Of a stretch of 64,000 nt of DNA, positions 1 through 9,718 are shown in pieces (the stretch's first letter is position 1; every line of letters starts with the position of its first letter). The notes beneath the pieces are model-generated. The model was given only the letters and a program-made list of their open reading frames with translations, searched no databases and was not told the origin of the DNA. This DNA is from Drechmeria coniospora. Its lineage: Eukaryota; Ascomycota; Sordariomycetes; Hypocreales; Ophiocordycipitaceae. A program made the position numbers and the translations under genes. The stretch spans positions 1,674,001-1,738,000 of the forward strand of contig NC_054389.1 in NCBI RefSeq assembly GCF_001625195.1, written 5' to 3'.

Positions 1-957
1 ACAGGTAGGTGTACTTACAGTACAGATAGGTACTGTGCTGCAATAGTTATTCTACCTTAATCCGCAGACGGGGTACAAGGACAACACGTGCGTGCATGCT
101 GTACTTTCTTACTAGGTACCTACTTACTTAGTACCTGCGAATTGTGTTTTTCTTGGTGTTATTCCCTGCAAGACGTTGTACCCAAGTACTGCCTGTACTC
201 GTACTCTGTACCTACAGGCACTTGTAGGTGTGGTACTTGCAGCTACTGCAGCAGTGCCTAGGTGTGTGGTGCTGTGTGGTTCCACCACCCAACCTCCCTA
301 GTAGTCTGGACTGATACCTAGTAGGTAGTATTACCTACCTACCTAGTAAGTAGTAACAAGTACCTACTGACTAGTAGGTACCAACCTTGGTTCCTACCCG
401 TGCATCTTCCCCACTCCTGTGCAGGCTGTTAACAGTCCAAAACAAGTGCCCCAGGCGTCCTGCTGGACGGACTCGCCCTGCGACACATCCTACGTATTAG
501 TTCAGGTTGCACACATCCTGTGGTATTAGTACGCCAACACCTACGTACTTGCCTTCACTGCGCCTACACCTACATGCGCCAGAACCTGACAATCGCCCTG
601 CCGCTCCCGATACGACGACGAGTGCTGTGCGTACTGCTACCAGTACGGCTCCCTTCTGGCCTGCCTGGTGCCGTCGCCGAGATCCACGACCGACAGGTCT
701 CCTCGTCCGCCCTGGTGCATACATGCTCGTTCCGCTGCAGAGTCCCTTCCAGCCGCGTCCGTCATCCTCCTCTCTCTCTCTCTTTCTTTCCTTCGTAACC
801 TGTCGCCTTCTTCCGCATCGGCCGCTTTTCGTTTTGCCGTCGCTACGCATGAATTGAGTCGGGTCTGCCCGCTTAGTTCCCTCCCCTCCCTCCCCCTCCA
901 CCTCGGCCTCCTCGCTGGTGCGAACCCGTCACGGCGGTCTCGTGAGCACCGAAAGCG
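1..957. other. Upstream intergenic region of the ubiquitin-fold gene
   Basis: I see no gene here. The first 400 bases are rich in GTAC-type words such as GTACTT, TAGGTACC and AAGTAC, like the other spacers in this window. From about 764 to 800 there is a pyrimidine run (CTCTCTCTCTTTCTTTCC) that looks like a fungal core-promoter or 5' UTR CT tract for the gene starting at 958. Overlapping open frames on both strands have no recognisable protein character. Confidence 0.5.
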
Positions 958-1875
958 ATGGAACCGACAACCATCGGTGGCAACACCACCTCCAGCCGCC
1001 CTCCTTGCCTCGGCCAACCCACCGATGCCGTCCCCATGGAAAACATGACCCAGTCGACGGACAACCGACAAGACCCGGCTCGCCCTGACGTGGACGTGGA
1101 CGACGACGACGCCGCCGCCGCCGCCGCCGACCGACAACCGCCACCCGAGTCGACGGCGAATCCTCACCGGAGCTCCCCCCGTCATTCCGAGCTGCCCGTC
1201 AAGGTGGAGACGGACGGACGATCGCAACCGTCGGTGGCGACCGACGCCTGGGACGAGCCTGTGCCGCCACCGCCGTCCAAGGAGGCGAGCGATTCCATGG
1301 CCATCGGCCCGGCCCAAGACGACGTCAGAGCCGTCGCCCCGGGCGGAACCGATGGCGGCCCCGTCTGCAACATCACGCTCCTGCTGACGTCGGGCGGCCG
1401 TCACCCGTACAAGCTCGACGCCAAATACCTTGCCAGGAGAAACGTCGTGGTGCCGGACGAGACGGAGAGCGGCCGGCCGGACCCCTTCAGCATCAGCGTC
1501 TACACCTTGAAGGAGCTCATCTTGCGAGAGTGGCGGAGCGACTGGGAGGCCAAGCCGGCGAGTCCCAGCAGCATTCGCCTCATCCACTTCGGAAAACTGT
1601 TGGACGACAAGGAGCAGCTCAAGAGTGAGTGTCCGCCCGACCCTCCATCGTTGCACCCGCTTTCCTCCTCCTTCCTGCTTTCATCTTTCCCTTCGTGTGC
1701 TGATGAGCCTGCAGAATATCAGTTCGGCACCGAGAGCCCCAACGTCATCCACATGAGCATTCGCCCTGCCGACCTCGACGACGAAGAGCCAAAGTCCGGC
1801 AGCAAGAGTCTCGCCGCCGGTAGCGCCGACGGCCAGCGTGCTGGCGGGGGGAGCCGCTGCTGCGTCATATTATGA
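958..1875 (+). CDS. Membrane-anchored ubiquitin-fold protein with C-terminal CAAX box
   Basis: Two exons, 958-1624 and 1715-1875, separated by a 90-bp intron with a GTGAGT donor and GCAG acceptor. The intron has no in-frame stop, so the frame stays open if it is retained. Spliced, the protein is 275 aa. The first ~135 residues are low-complexity, acidic and Pro-rich. A ubiquitin-like beta-grasp domain follows, recognisable by ITLLLTSGGRHPYKLD near its start and IRLIHFGKLLDDKEQLK near the splice junction. The last residues are CCVIL, a CAAX motif (CVIL); a terminal Leu favours geranylgeranylation. This resembles the MUB/UBL3 family, whose members sit on membranes and are not conjugated through a diglycine. 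Alternative starts: Met at 1036 or later. The membrane location is inferred from the CAAX box. Confidence 0.8.
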   Translation: MEPTTIGGNTTSSRPPCLGQPTDAVPMENMTQSTDNRQDPARPDVDVDDDDAAAAAADRQPPPESTANPHRSSPRHSELPVKVETDGRSQPSVATDAWDEPVPPPPSKEASDSMAIGPAQDDVRAVAPGGTDGGPVCNITLLLTSGGRHPYKLDAKYLARRNVVVPDETESGRPDPFSISVYTLKELILREWRSDWEAKPASPSSIRLIHFGKLLDDKEQLKSECPPDPPSLHPLSSSFLLSSFPSCADEPAEYQFGTESPNVIHMSIRPADLDDEEPKSGSKSLAAGSADGQRAGGGSRCCVIL

Positions 1876-2609
1876 GCCGTTGCCCCCCCTGGTGGCATAC
1901 GCTCACACGGGCACTGGCGCGACAAGTGATGCCTTGCCCGCCGAAGCGAAATCACCTCATCAAACCTCGAGCTCGACCCCTCGCGGCTCTACCCCCCCCC
2001 CCCCCGGCCGTCGGCGGGTCGTTGACAAGGCAGAAAAAACGGCCGAGAGCAATGAATGTCCCTTCACCACAGAGACGCTGGCGACACGGACGGCGGCCAC
2101 CCCACGATGCATTCACTAATGCATACCATCAGTTTCCTTTGGTCCACAATCACCAAGGCCACGGCCATGGACAGGAACCGTCAGAATCACGCACCGCACT
2201 TGCACGCGGGCGCACGCACGCACGCATGACCGCCGAGAACGGAGGGAAGCCGAGTCTACAGTATATGCGCCTACTCGATTTGTACAAATGTATTTCACCA
2301 TGTCCATTTTTGCCTCTTCTTGGAGGCCCTTGCGGTCATGAATGGGTTTTTTTTGGGCCGAGGGGAGGTTGGTGTTGTCGACAAATGACAGTCATGTCCA
2401 TAGCAGGATAGAATCACGCTTACACGTTTCTACCGACCATTCCATCGAACTGTCCGAGTGTCCCTTTGCCTCTCGTCATCGTATTGGCTCCGTCCATGGT
2501 TCTTATTCTCGTTGTATGATATACATGCATGATCATGTGCAGGTATGCATGGGCTGCCTTTTCAACCGCTGGTTGTTGCCACTACTGTTACTGAGCGTGT
2601 CGCTCTGCA
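1876..2609. other. Convergent 3' spacer
   Basis: This lies between the stop codons of the ubiquitin-fold gene (+) and UMP1 (-). It should hold both 3' UTRs and terminators. Short open frames run through it, but none has a recognisable domain. A poly-C run of about 12 nt lies near 1991-2004. Confidence 0.5.
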
Positions 2610-3111
2610 TCATATCTTGAGCTTCTTCTCCATCTCATCGTGGACGCCAACGACACCCCTCATCTCGTCACCGGTAAAGACATCCTCCCACGTGATTGTA
2701 TCCTCCCTTCCCCTCAGGATGTCCTCGTGGACGCTGGGCAGACGGCCGCCGAGGGCCATGGGCCGCCACTCGCCGTCGCGGACAATCTTCAGTTCCATTC
2801 CGCGGCGGACCGGCTCGGCGATGCCAAAGGTCCGTCGAAGGGTCTCCATTCGGACCGCCTCCTGCGTGGCCTCCCAGTTCTTGAGTCGGGCCTCGAGGGG
2901 GTGGGCCGAGGCGGGCTTGTTGGCGGCCGCGTCATGAGGCGAGGGGCCGACGCCGTGGCGGAGAGTGTCGTGGATGCCCGGGGCAGAGGGGGCCGACGAG
3001 TTGTGCGAGAAGGAGGACGGGTTATCGTGCGAGGGGACGATCCGCATGGACTGATGGACTTGGTCAGCCGCTGCGAGCACTCGGTGCAATTGGGGGAACG
3101 TCGCTTACCAT
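2610..3111 (-). CDS. UMP1: Proteasome maturation factor UMP1/POMP
   Basis: UMP1 is the short-lived chaperone that helps half-20S proteasome precursors dimerise and mature, and is degraded as the first substrate. The first coding exon is only the ATG (3109-3111). A 58-bp intron (3051-3108, GTAAGC donor, CTGACC branch, CATCAG acceptor) precedes exon 2 (2610-3050). The spliced protein is 147 aa, the usual family length, and begins MSMRIVPSHDN. Hallmarks are APSAPGIHDTLRHG in the N-terminal part, HPLEARLKNWE in the middle, and LRRTFGIAEPVRRGMEL followed by LPSVHEDILRGR near the C-terminus. It is divergently paired with the ABC gene at 3668. The start was chosen because it restores the conserved M-S-x-R-I-V-P beginning; the Met codon at 3089 lies inside the intron. 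Confidence 0.92.
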
Positions 3112-3667
3112 CTTGGCGGTCGACGGCGGCGAGGCAGAGGAATTGACAGCGGGCGTTGTTTATTGACTGTAAGGAGAGACCGGACGTCGCGCCTGCTTTG
3201 GCGATGCAGCGCTGGGTATGGATGGTCTGTAGATGGGGTTGGTGGTGGTGATGGTGTTGATAGCCTTGGTGGTGAAGCTGGAAGCTGGCCGCGTCGTGAG
3301 CCAGGCTGCCAATGGCCCACGTCAGGATAGCGTCTAACCAGGTAGGGTACAAGTACTTGGATACTTGCTTGGATGGGGTCAGATACAGCTACTGTAAGTA
3401 CTGTACTTCCTTACGTACCTATGTACGGAGTACAAGCACATGTACTGTAGTTACTTGCTCCACTGGAACCTCTCTGCTCCACCTCAACCCACGACGCCGA
3501 CGAGGCTGGTGAAGTCATCATCACTCCTGAAACGCCCATCCAAACCATTCTTATCTCCATTGCTCTTTGCTTGCTTTTCCATCCATGACTTGATCAAGAT
3601 AGCAGGCCTGCGCCATGTATGGTTATGTGTGAAAAACTCCTCTCACGTCGGGCACGCTATCAGCACC
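3112..3667. promoter_or_regulatory. Divergent promoter region UMP1 / ABC gene
   Basis: This 556-bp spacer separates two start codons facing away from each other, so it must hold both promoters and 5' UTRs. A GTAC-rich stretch (about 3330-3460, with GTACGGAGTAC at 3423-3433) sits in the middle, and the side near the ABC start is more pyrimidine-rich. No specific operator was identified. Confidence 0.5.
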
Positions 3668-5656
3668 ATGGCCCGCCTCCCCATCATCCGCATCGCCCAC
3701 GGCACCTTTTACAGGCACCACCCCAGCTCCCAACCCTCGTCTCACCCGAATCCTCCGCTCTTTAGTGACCTCTCCTTTGAGATTCCGTCGCATTCACCGG
3801 TGCCGCACAACTGGTGTGTCGTCGGTCCTTCGCTCTCCGGCAAGACCACTTTCCTTCAGCTCCTGCGCGGACGTTTGCTCTGTGAACCCCCGACGGCGAG
3901 GTCCTTCCCCTACCTGTCCCAGGGCGAGATTGCGCCGCGGCTGAGGATCCCCCAGAAAGCAGTGCGTTATGTTGGATTCTCTGCCGAGAATGGCGCTGGC
4001 GGGCTGGCGGGTGGAGGCGTCACCGGGTCGGCGTACCTTTCTGCGAGGTATGAGTCGAGGCGAGAGATAACCGACTTCTCGCTGCGGGACTTTCTCGTGG
4101 GGAATACGGAGCTCAACCCGCTCAAGGTGCCTCCGGAGAATGACGAAGAAGCCATCTCGACGGAGCTCCTGGAACGGGTCGTCAAGGACCTGCACCTTCA
4201 CCATCTGCTCGACCTGCCCGTCTCTTTTCTCAGCAACGGCCAGGGAAGGCGAGCACGGATTGCGCGCGCGCTGCTGACGAGGCCGGAAGTTTTGTTGCTG
4301 GACGAGCCCTTCATGGGACTCGACCCCCCGACAGTCTCCGGCCTCAGCCCTCTGCTCAAGTCGCTGGCCCAGAAGGCGAACCCGCGGCTGATACTGAGTG
4401 CAAGACCCCAAGACCCATTGCCTGAATGGATCACGCATCTCGTATATCTCAGAACAGATTGCCAGGTGGCATCAATGGGCCCCAAGCAGCAAGTGCTCGA
4501 TGGACTGAAAAAGTACCTTCGCGGCGTTGACAAGGGAGAGCTCCTCGAGGATGAGAAGCTACCGTGCCAAGCCCTTCACGAAGTTGGTCGTGTCCTGTCG
4601 ACCAAAGGTTCGCACATCGAAACGAAGACGACAGAACAATCATTCTCGCAAGTCTCTAGCGTGACAAATACTGACGCGGAGCCTTTGGTGGAGATGGACG
4701 GCTGCCAGGTCCGGTACGGCGACAAGATTGCTCTCGGCAACTGGTCGCAACAGACAAGCCAGGGCACGAAATTGGGCATGGTATGGACAGTTCGCCGAGG
4801 CGAGCGATGGGGTGTCTTCGGACCAAACGGCTCAGGCAAAACGACGATCGTCTCGTTGTTGAGCTCCGACCACCCGCAGACGTATTCGATGCCCATCAAG
4901 CTCTTCGGTCGTCATCGTCTTCCCGAGCCGGGTTCCGGCATCCGGCCGCTAACGTTTTGGGATATCCAATCCCGCATCGGCCACTCCAGTCCCGAGGTTC
5001 ACGAGCACATGCCGCGCGGCCATAGCCTCCGACAGGTAGTCGAGAACGCCTGGGCGGATACCTTTGGGGCCCGTCCCAAGCTTGACGCCGTGGCGAGACA
5101 GAGAGTTGACGCGGCCCTGCGTTGGTTTGCGCCGGAGCTGTGCCCGAACCCGGCAGAGTCGGCGTCGGCATCTGCGTCGGCGTCGGCATCTGCGTCGGCG
5201 TCGGCGGGCGGAGATGCTCTGGATCTACGCTGGGCGGACGACTACCTCTTCGGCGAGGTCTCCTTTTCCGCCCAGCGGGTCGCACTCTTCCTCCGGTCCG
5301 TCATCAAGAGCCCCGAAATTGTCGTCCTTGACGAGGCCTTCAGTGGCATGGACGATGCCGTCCGGGACAAGTGCACCTTGTTCCTCACCGAAGGCGAGAC
5401 GAAAACGCACCGCGCCGGCGTCGTCGTGGATAGCGAGTTGGGCCGCTCAGGCACCGCCGTTGTGCACGGTCTTACGGATCGGCAAGCACTCATCTGCATC
5501 GCCCATGTCAAGGAGGAGGTTCCCGATTGTGTTCGGGAGTGGGTGTGCCTCCCCGAGGCGAACACCGGGCGACCGGCGAGGTTTGGTCGGTTGGAGGGAC
5601 CGCTGCGAGAGGGCGAGCGACGGTGGTCTGACGTTTGGGGATTCCGGACTAGCTGA
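3668..5656 (+). CDS. Soluble twin-cassette ABC ATPase (YDR061W/PhrA-like)
   Basis: A single-exon gene of 662 aa with two nucleotide-binding domains and no membrane segment. Domain 1 has Walker A GPSLSGKTT (53-61), signature LSNGQ (~188-192) and Walker B VLLLDEPFMGLD (Asp ~212). Domain 2 has Walker A GPNGSGKTT (385-393) and Walker B IVVLDEAFSGMD (Asp ~555), but the signature is degraded to FSAQR. An alternating Ser-Ala run (~497-513) lies inside domain 2. The layout matches the fungal proteins related to yeast YDR061W and bacterial PhrA/ModF-like ATPases, whose role is poorly defined. The start at 3668 is preferred over the upstream GTG/ATG frame because conservation begins at MARLPIIRIAHGTFY and CAGCACCATGG is a good start context. 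The family is certain; the substrate or role is unknown. Confidence 0.85.
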   Translation: MARLPIIRIAHGTFYRHHPSSQPSSHPNPPLFSDLSFEIPSHSPVPHNWCVVGPSLSGKTTFLQLLRGRLLCEPPTARSFPYLSQGEIAPRLRIPQKAVRYVGFSAENGAGGLAGGGVTGSAYLSARYESRREITDFSLRDFLVGNTELNPLKVPPENDEEAISTELLERVVKDLHLHHLLDLPVSFLSNGQGRRARIARALLTRPEVLLLDEPFMGLDPPTVSGLSPLLKSLAQKANPRLILSARPQDPLPEWITHLVYLRTDCQVASMGPKQQVLDGLKKYLRGVDKGELLEDEKLPCQALHEVGRVLSTKGSHIETKTTEQSFSQVSSVTNTDAEPLVEMDGCQVRYGDKIALGNWSQQTSQGTKLGMVWTVRRGERWGVFGPNGSGKTTIVSLLSSDHPQTYSMPIKLFGRHRLPEPGSGIRPLTFWDIQSRIGHSSPEVHEHMPRGHSLRQVVENAWADTFGARPKLDAVARQRVDAALRWFAPELCPNPAESASASASASASASASAGGDALDLRWADDYLFGEVSFSAQRVALFLRSVIKSPEIVVLDEAFSGMDDAVRDKCTLFLTEGETKTHRAGVVVDSELGRSGTAVVHGLTDRQALICIAHVKEEVPDCVREWVCLPEANTGRPARFGRLEGPLREGERRWSDVWGFRTS

Positions 5657-6133
5657 GCAGCCAGAAGTAGATATGAAGCTTAGAGCTTGGATGCTTGGGG
5701 CTCTTCTGAGCCACCTAGGTGGCTGCGAGGGGCATTTTCCTGAGGAAGGACTTGATCTGGTCCGTTTTTGTTGATATCGTGGCTGCATATATTGTAGGAC
5801 CTGGCATGGCATGCATATGTTCATTGAGGGTCACTGGATTGGTATATAGATTGGCGGGTTCAACCCTGCCGCTTCAGGCGATACCTGGTTCAACTCGTCG
5901 CTTGTGAACCCAGTATCAACATCGATGCCTTCGTTCGTTTGAATGAATGAATTATTTCGGTCAGAAAACAATTGTGTTGGAGCCGAGTACCAAGGAAGCA
6001 CGTGTTCGCGTAACAGCTCGCCAAGCCAGCCAGCCAGCCATTCGCTCTCTCTAACCCACCGCAACTGGGTGCATCATCAACAACCTCATTCCTCAAACAT
6101 CAAAGTCCCCTCCCTCGCTCCAGCCGACGGACC
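5657..6133. other. Spacer between ABC gene and DUF202 gene
   Basis: It holds the 3' end of the ABC gene and the promoter of the downstream gene. It lacks the GTAC-dense pattern of the longer spacers. CCAGCCAGCCAGCC at about 6027-6040 is a short tetranucleotide run close to the next start. Confidence 0.4.
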
Positions 6134-7075
6134 ATGTCACGAACCGGCTGTGTCGAGGGTGAGGATGTCACACATTCCCTGCGCACGGGGCGCACCTCGT
6201 CCGACGCGGTGCCACGGTAGGTAGTGTACCGCGCCGCCCCCCCCCCCCTCCAAAATGTCAAGGTCGCCGGCTACACGCTGTAGGAGCTCATGCTAACCGA
6301 CGCACCCGCAACCAGAGCCAGCTCTCTCACCCATGATGCCACCACTGGTCGTCCGTCCTCGTTCATCTACGAGTATCTGCGATGGCCAGCAGCGTCGCCG
6401 TTGATCGTCGAGAACGCGTCTAGTGATGCGCGTGATCACTGTGCCAATGAGCGAAGTATGCCACCCCGTTTTCACCCCCCCTTGCTTGAAGCTGCAAGCC
6501 CGAATACGAGGAGGATGAGGAGGAGGAGGGAATAAAATTTCGTAATGATTGAAGCGAGAAGCGATGCTGACCCGGGTGCTGGCGAAGCGTTTCTCTCCTC
6601 GCTCCGGCTCGCCCTCTACATGGCCGTTGTCGCCATCGCCATCACTCTCTCCTTCCACCTCACGCACCAGCCCACCGACCTCGAACGCCGCATGGCTAAA
6701 CCCCTCGGCGCTATATTCTGGGCTCTGAGCGTCGTCACCCTCTTCATGGGCTTCGGGAACTACATCAGTGAGCGAGCGCGTCGACGACCACCTGCTTGTG
6801 CGGCCTGTCGCGAGCCAGGAATGCTGACCGAGGCGTATGCCCTTAGAAACGATGCACAAGTACAGCCAGAGGATGGCGATTGTCCAGTCGGGGTGGAGGA
6901 CCCAGCTGGTGAGTTTGCTCGTGCAGCCTCAAGGAGAGCAAGCACTAACTGGCACGAACGTCCTGTCCAGGTTCTGGCCTTGCTGGCCACGTGCATCATT
7001 GGTACATGCATCGTACTGCTCGTGGTCACCAAACTTCGGCCCTCCCATGACGATGAGTATTTGTACATATTATGA
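6134..7075 (+). CDS. DUF202 family small integral membrane protein
   Basis: Five exons (6134-6216, 6316-6455, 6588-6767, 6847-6908, 6971-7075) give 189 aa. All junctions are GT..AG, and several introns have clear branch sites (CTAAC at 6292-6296, CTGAC near 6567). The domain starts at the ARDHCANERTFLSSLRLAL block, whose ERTFL motif is restored only by splicing 6455 to 6588. Three membrane spans follow: LYMAVVAIAITLSF, AIFWALSVVTLFMGF and LALLATCIIGTCIVLLVV. The YSQRMAIVQSGW block between spans 2 and 3 is typical of the fungal members. DUF202 proteins resemble the membrane part of VTC complexes, but their function is unknown. Exon 1 is the least certain part: Met at 6290 would be an alternative start without splicing the first intron. 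Confidence 0.85.
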
Positions 7076-7272
7076 ATACACGACGCCTTTTGCCGACTCA
7101 GCTCGGCAGACGCAATACGCAACACGAAACATGCTGGTGTCTAGGAGCTCGACCCATATGATGCGCTCATACCGAAATACACCCTAAAGGAGAGAAAATT
7201 TACAAGTGAGAAATATTTAACAGCGCCAGCCAGGCGAGCTGCCATGGCAAACCCGGCTCTCGACAGCGCAGT

Positions 7273-9607
7273 CTATGTCTTGCCCTGGAAATCACAAAAC
7301 AGATCCCGGGCAAGCTTCTTGTCCGCCGTCTTGACCGAGCTTCCTTGGCTTTCCTTTCCGGAACAATGCCCAACCTCGCGACGAAACTCCTCGGCGTATT
7401 GGCTCGCATCCACGCCGAGAACGTCCATGCTCTTTTGACTTCCATCCCACGAAAGCACGGGCAGATTCATGACCACCTGTTGCTCATCCTTCTTCGGCAG
7501 CGTTTCTAACATGTCGACGGGCGACTCGGCATCGAAGTACATGTCGCTGGCCTCGTCTGTCAGACCCTTGGCCCCCTTCCTTTTCGCCGCAGCCTTCCCT
7601 AGGTGCTCCTCTGGGATATCGGGTAAGTCGGTGTGGACGCCGACCAGAGCGACCGCCGTTTTCTTGCTTGGGTACAGGGTAACGTAACCCCGGATACGTG
7701 ACAGCTGCAGCGCGTATTCCATCCATGCGGGGTATTTTACGCCAACCTCCTTCTTGGCCAGCATGGCTGGCAACGGCGAGCTTGAGCTCTGCCTGTCAAT
7801 CACCTGCGAGATGTAGCCGTGGAGCTCAATCCAGGCCTCGCCCATGAAGACGACGGCATCACTGATCGGCGCCTGCCAGAGGAAGGCCGTCTCCTCTGCC
7901 TCTTTCTGGTCCTTCCACGTAGGCTTGGGGGGTGTGAATCGCTCCACGCCATCGAGCAAGGTGCTTGGTACCGACAAACTCAGCCCCATCATCTTGTTCA
8001 CATAGCCCTGTTTTATCGCATTTTTGGAATGTCGTCGGGATAGGAGCGCGAATTTGACATCTGGGCGCACGTTAGAGTCACTGGCAAGTGGCTTGGGAGA
8101 CTGGCGAGCGACGTACAATGGAAGAACTGGGGCGTTATTTCCGTGTGGGGCGACAGGACGAGGACGTGAGTATGAGCAGGGTCCAGGGGCCAGAACGACT
8201 CGAGGAACCGGACCGAGCTCTGCTCCGGAGTCAGCCTTTGCTGCGGAATGCGGCGTCGCAAGGTGATCATCTGTCGCGCGGGCTTGCTACCGGGGGCCAC
8301 TGGCGGCCATTGGTACGTAGCCAAGAAGGACTCCAGCGGTGCTTCGACGGCACTCGGAAGTTCGAGAGTGATATGCGGCACCTCATGACCGCCTAGGTCT
8401 GCATAGGATATGGACCGAAGCAGTCTCCTCAGGTTTCCGGTTCCGGTGGCAGGAGCATGAATGAGAATATCAAAATGAACTTTGTTCCAAGCTGCGAGGT
8501 GGTTAGGAGCCGGTTCTGGTAGGAATTACGGGACGCCTTTTCCCACCTGCCAGCGCCGAAGCGTCCAACTTTGTGATCCAGGACAGGCGCTTTCCTGGTC
8601 TCTCTGGGAGCTCGATGAGCGTCGTCGACATGGATCGGACGTGGAAACGTGCTGCTTGCAGGAAATAGGCATATTCTGCGGCGGTGGAGTCGACGAGGAT
8701 GGCGGCTGGTTGGGTGTATCTGTGAATGTGATCTGCGGCAAGGACGTCAGCGCTGTAATACGTATATGAACCCGCACTACCAATTGCGCCTAGACAAAGA
8801 ACTTCAAGGCAGGGCAGGGCAGGGCAGGGCAGGGCAGGGCAGGGCAGGGCAAGTCAAGATAAGAATGAAGCTTACGCAAGGCGCGGGTGGCGGCGTTTGA
8901 CATGCGAGCGTCGCTTGAGGAGTCGGCATGGTCAGGCCTGGCATCTGGAAGTTGCGTTAGTGCGTGTCGAGGGCTTCAGCTCGGCCAGGGTTCGTACCGT
9001 GCATCTTTATTGGGCATGTGTCGTCGATGCCGTTAATCTTGAGCAGCTCCTTCACGGGGATGGAAGTTCTCCCCATGAAGGCGAAATGAACATTGCTTTG
9101 GTCCTCCAAGGCCATCAGGCAAGCGACAGGCAGCAAGGTCGCTGCACTGGAGAGGCTCGCAGCGATGAACAGGACATCACCTTTCCCGTTGAACCTCTCA
9201 AACGATGTCGACAGCGACTGGAGGGAGGTGGCCAGTTCCGGAAATGTCGGTGGCCCATTGTAGTTGCCCCTCTTGCCAGCGGCATCGGGCTCGGTCGTTT
9301 CTGGATGCACATTCGAGACGAGCAGTTCCTGGAAAGGATCGCCCAGGCTGTTCCGTCCATGAAGAAGAAAAGTAAGGGAGGAGATGCCGAAGCGAAGGGC
9401 GCTGCCGAGGAGGTAGATGGCGAAGGCAACAATCAAGGCGAGAGCGACGAGGCGCACAACCCAGCGCCGACGAGGCATGCGGGCGGCCTTCCATGAGGCG
9501 GAAGTGGGAGGACGCTTCGAGAACCTTGTTACTCTCAGGTCATCATCCTTCTTGGCCATTTCTTCGTCGGCGCGTGGCCAAAACTTTCGAGTCAACCAGG
9601 GCGGCAT
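7273..9607 (-). CDS. Type II membrane glycosyltransferase-like protein
   Basis: Five exons (8998-9607, 8876-8944, 8547-8732, 8117-8491, 7273-8060) splice to 675 aa. Every junction is GT..AG, and CTAAC branches are visible in introns 1, 3 and 4. A basic stretch (RMPRRRWVVR) followed by one hydrophobic span (residues ~50-70) suggests a Golgi-type signal anchor with a lumenal catalytic part. Conserved-looking blocks are the ARPDHADSSSDARM region encoded by exon 2, AAILVDSTAAEYAYF in exon 3, NKVHFDILIHAPATGTGNLR and PHITLELPSAVE in exon 4, and SFWPLDPAHTHVLVLSPHTE before the exon 4/5 junction. These match what I remember of ascomycete proteins annotated as family 2 glycosyltransferase, but I cannot name donor or acceptor. 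It is convergent with the DUF202 gene, with only 197 bp between stops. Confidence 0.75.
8811..8850. repeat. AGGGC pentanucleotide array in an intron
   Basis: Eight perfect tandem copies of AGGGC occupy most of the centre of intron 2 (8733-8875) of the glycosyltransferase-like gene. On the coding strand the unit reads GCCCT. Copy number is likely variable between strains; the array does not touch the splice sites or the branch region. Confidence 0.95.
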
Positions 9608-9627
9608 GGGACAGATAGCCCCCTGGC

Positions 9628-9718
9628 GGGGGGGGGAAGAAGTGGGGAGGGGAAGAGGGGAGGAGAAGGGGAGGGGAGGAGGAGGGGAGAGAAGAAGAGA
9701 AATAGGGGAGAGAAGAGC
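9628..9718 (-). promoter_or_regulatory. Pyrimidine tract upstream of the glycosyltransferase-like gene
   Basis: A 91-bp run that is almost purely purine on the + strand begins about 20 bp upstream of the start codon. Seen from the gene it is a CT-rich tract, a common feature of filamentous-fungal core promoters and 5' UTRs. It is unusually long and nearly uninterrupted (T at 9643 and 9703 only). Confidence 0.55.

Noticed and set aside
637..1656. 339-aa open frame antisense to the ubiquitin-fold gene
   Set aside because: Arg/Val/Gly-rich shadow of a GC-rich coding strand; the + strand has the recognisable domain and splice sites.
2789..3352. 187-aa minus-strand frame overlapping UMP1
   Set aside because: It reads through the UMP1 intron in another frame; His/Arg/Pro-rich without conservation.
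5850..5900. Possible tRNA T-arm (GGGTTCAACCC and CTGGTTCAAC)
   Set aside because: No matching acceptor stem, D-arm or anticodon arm could be built around it.
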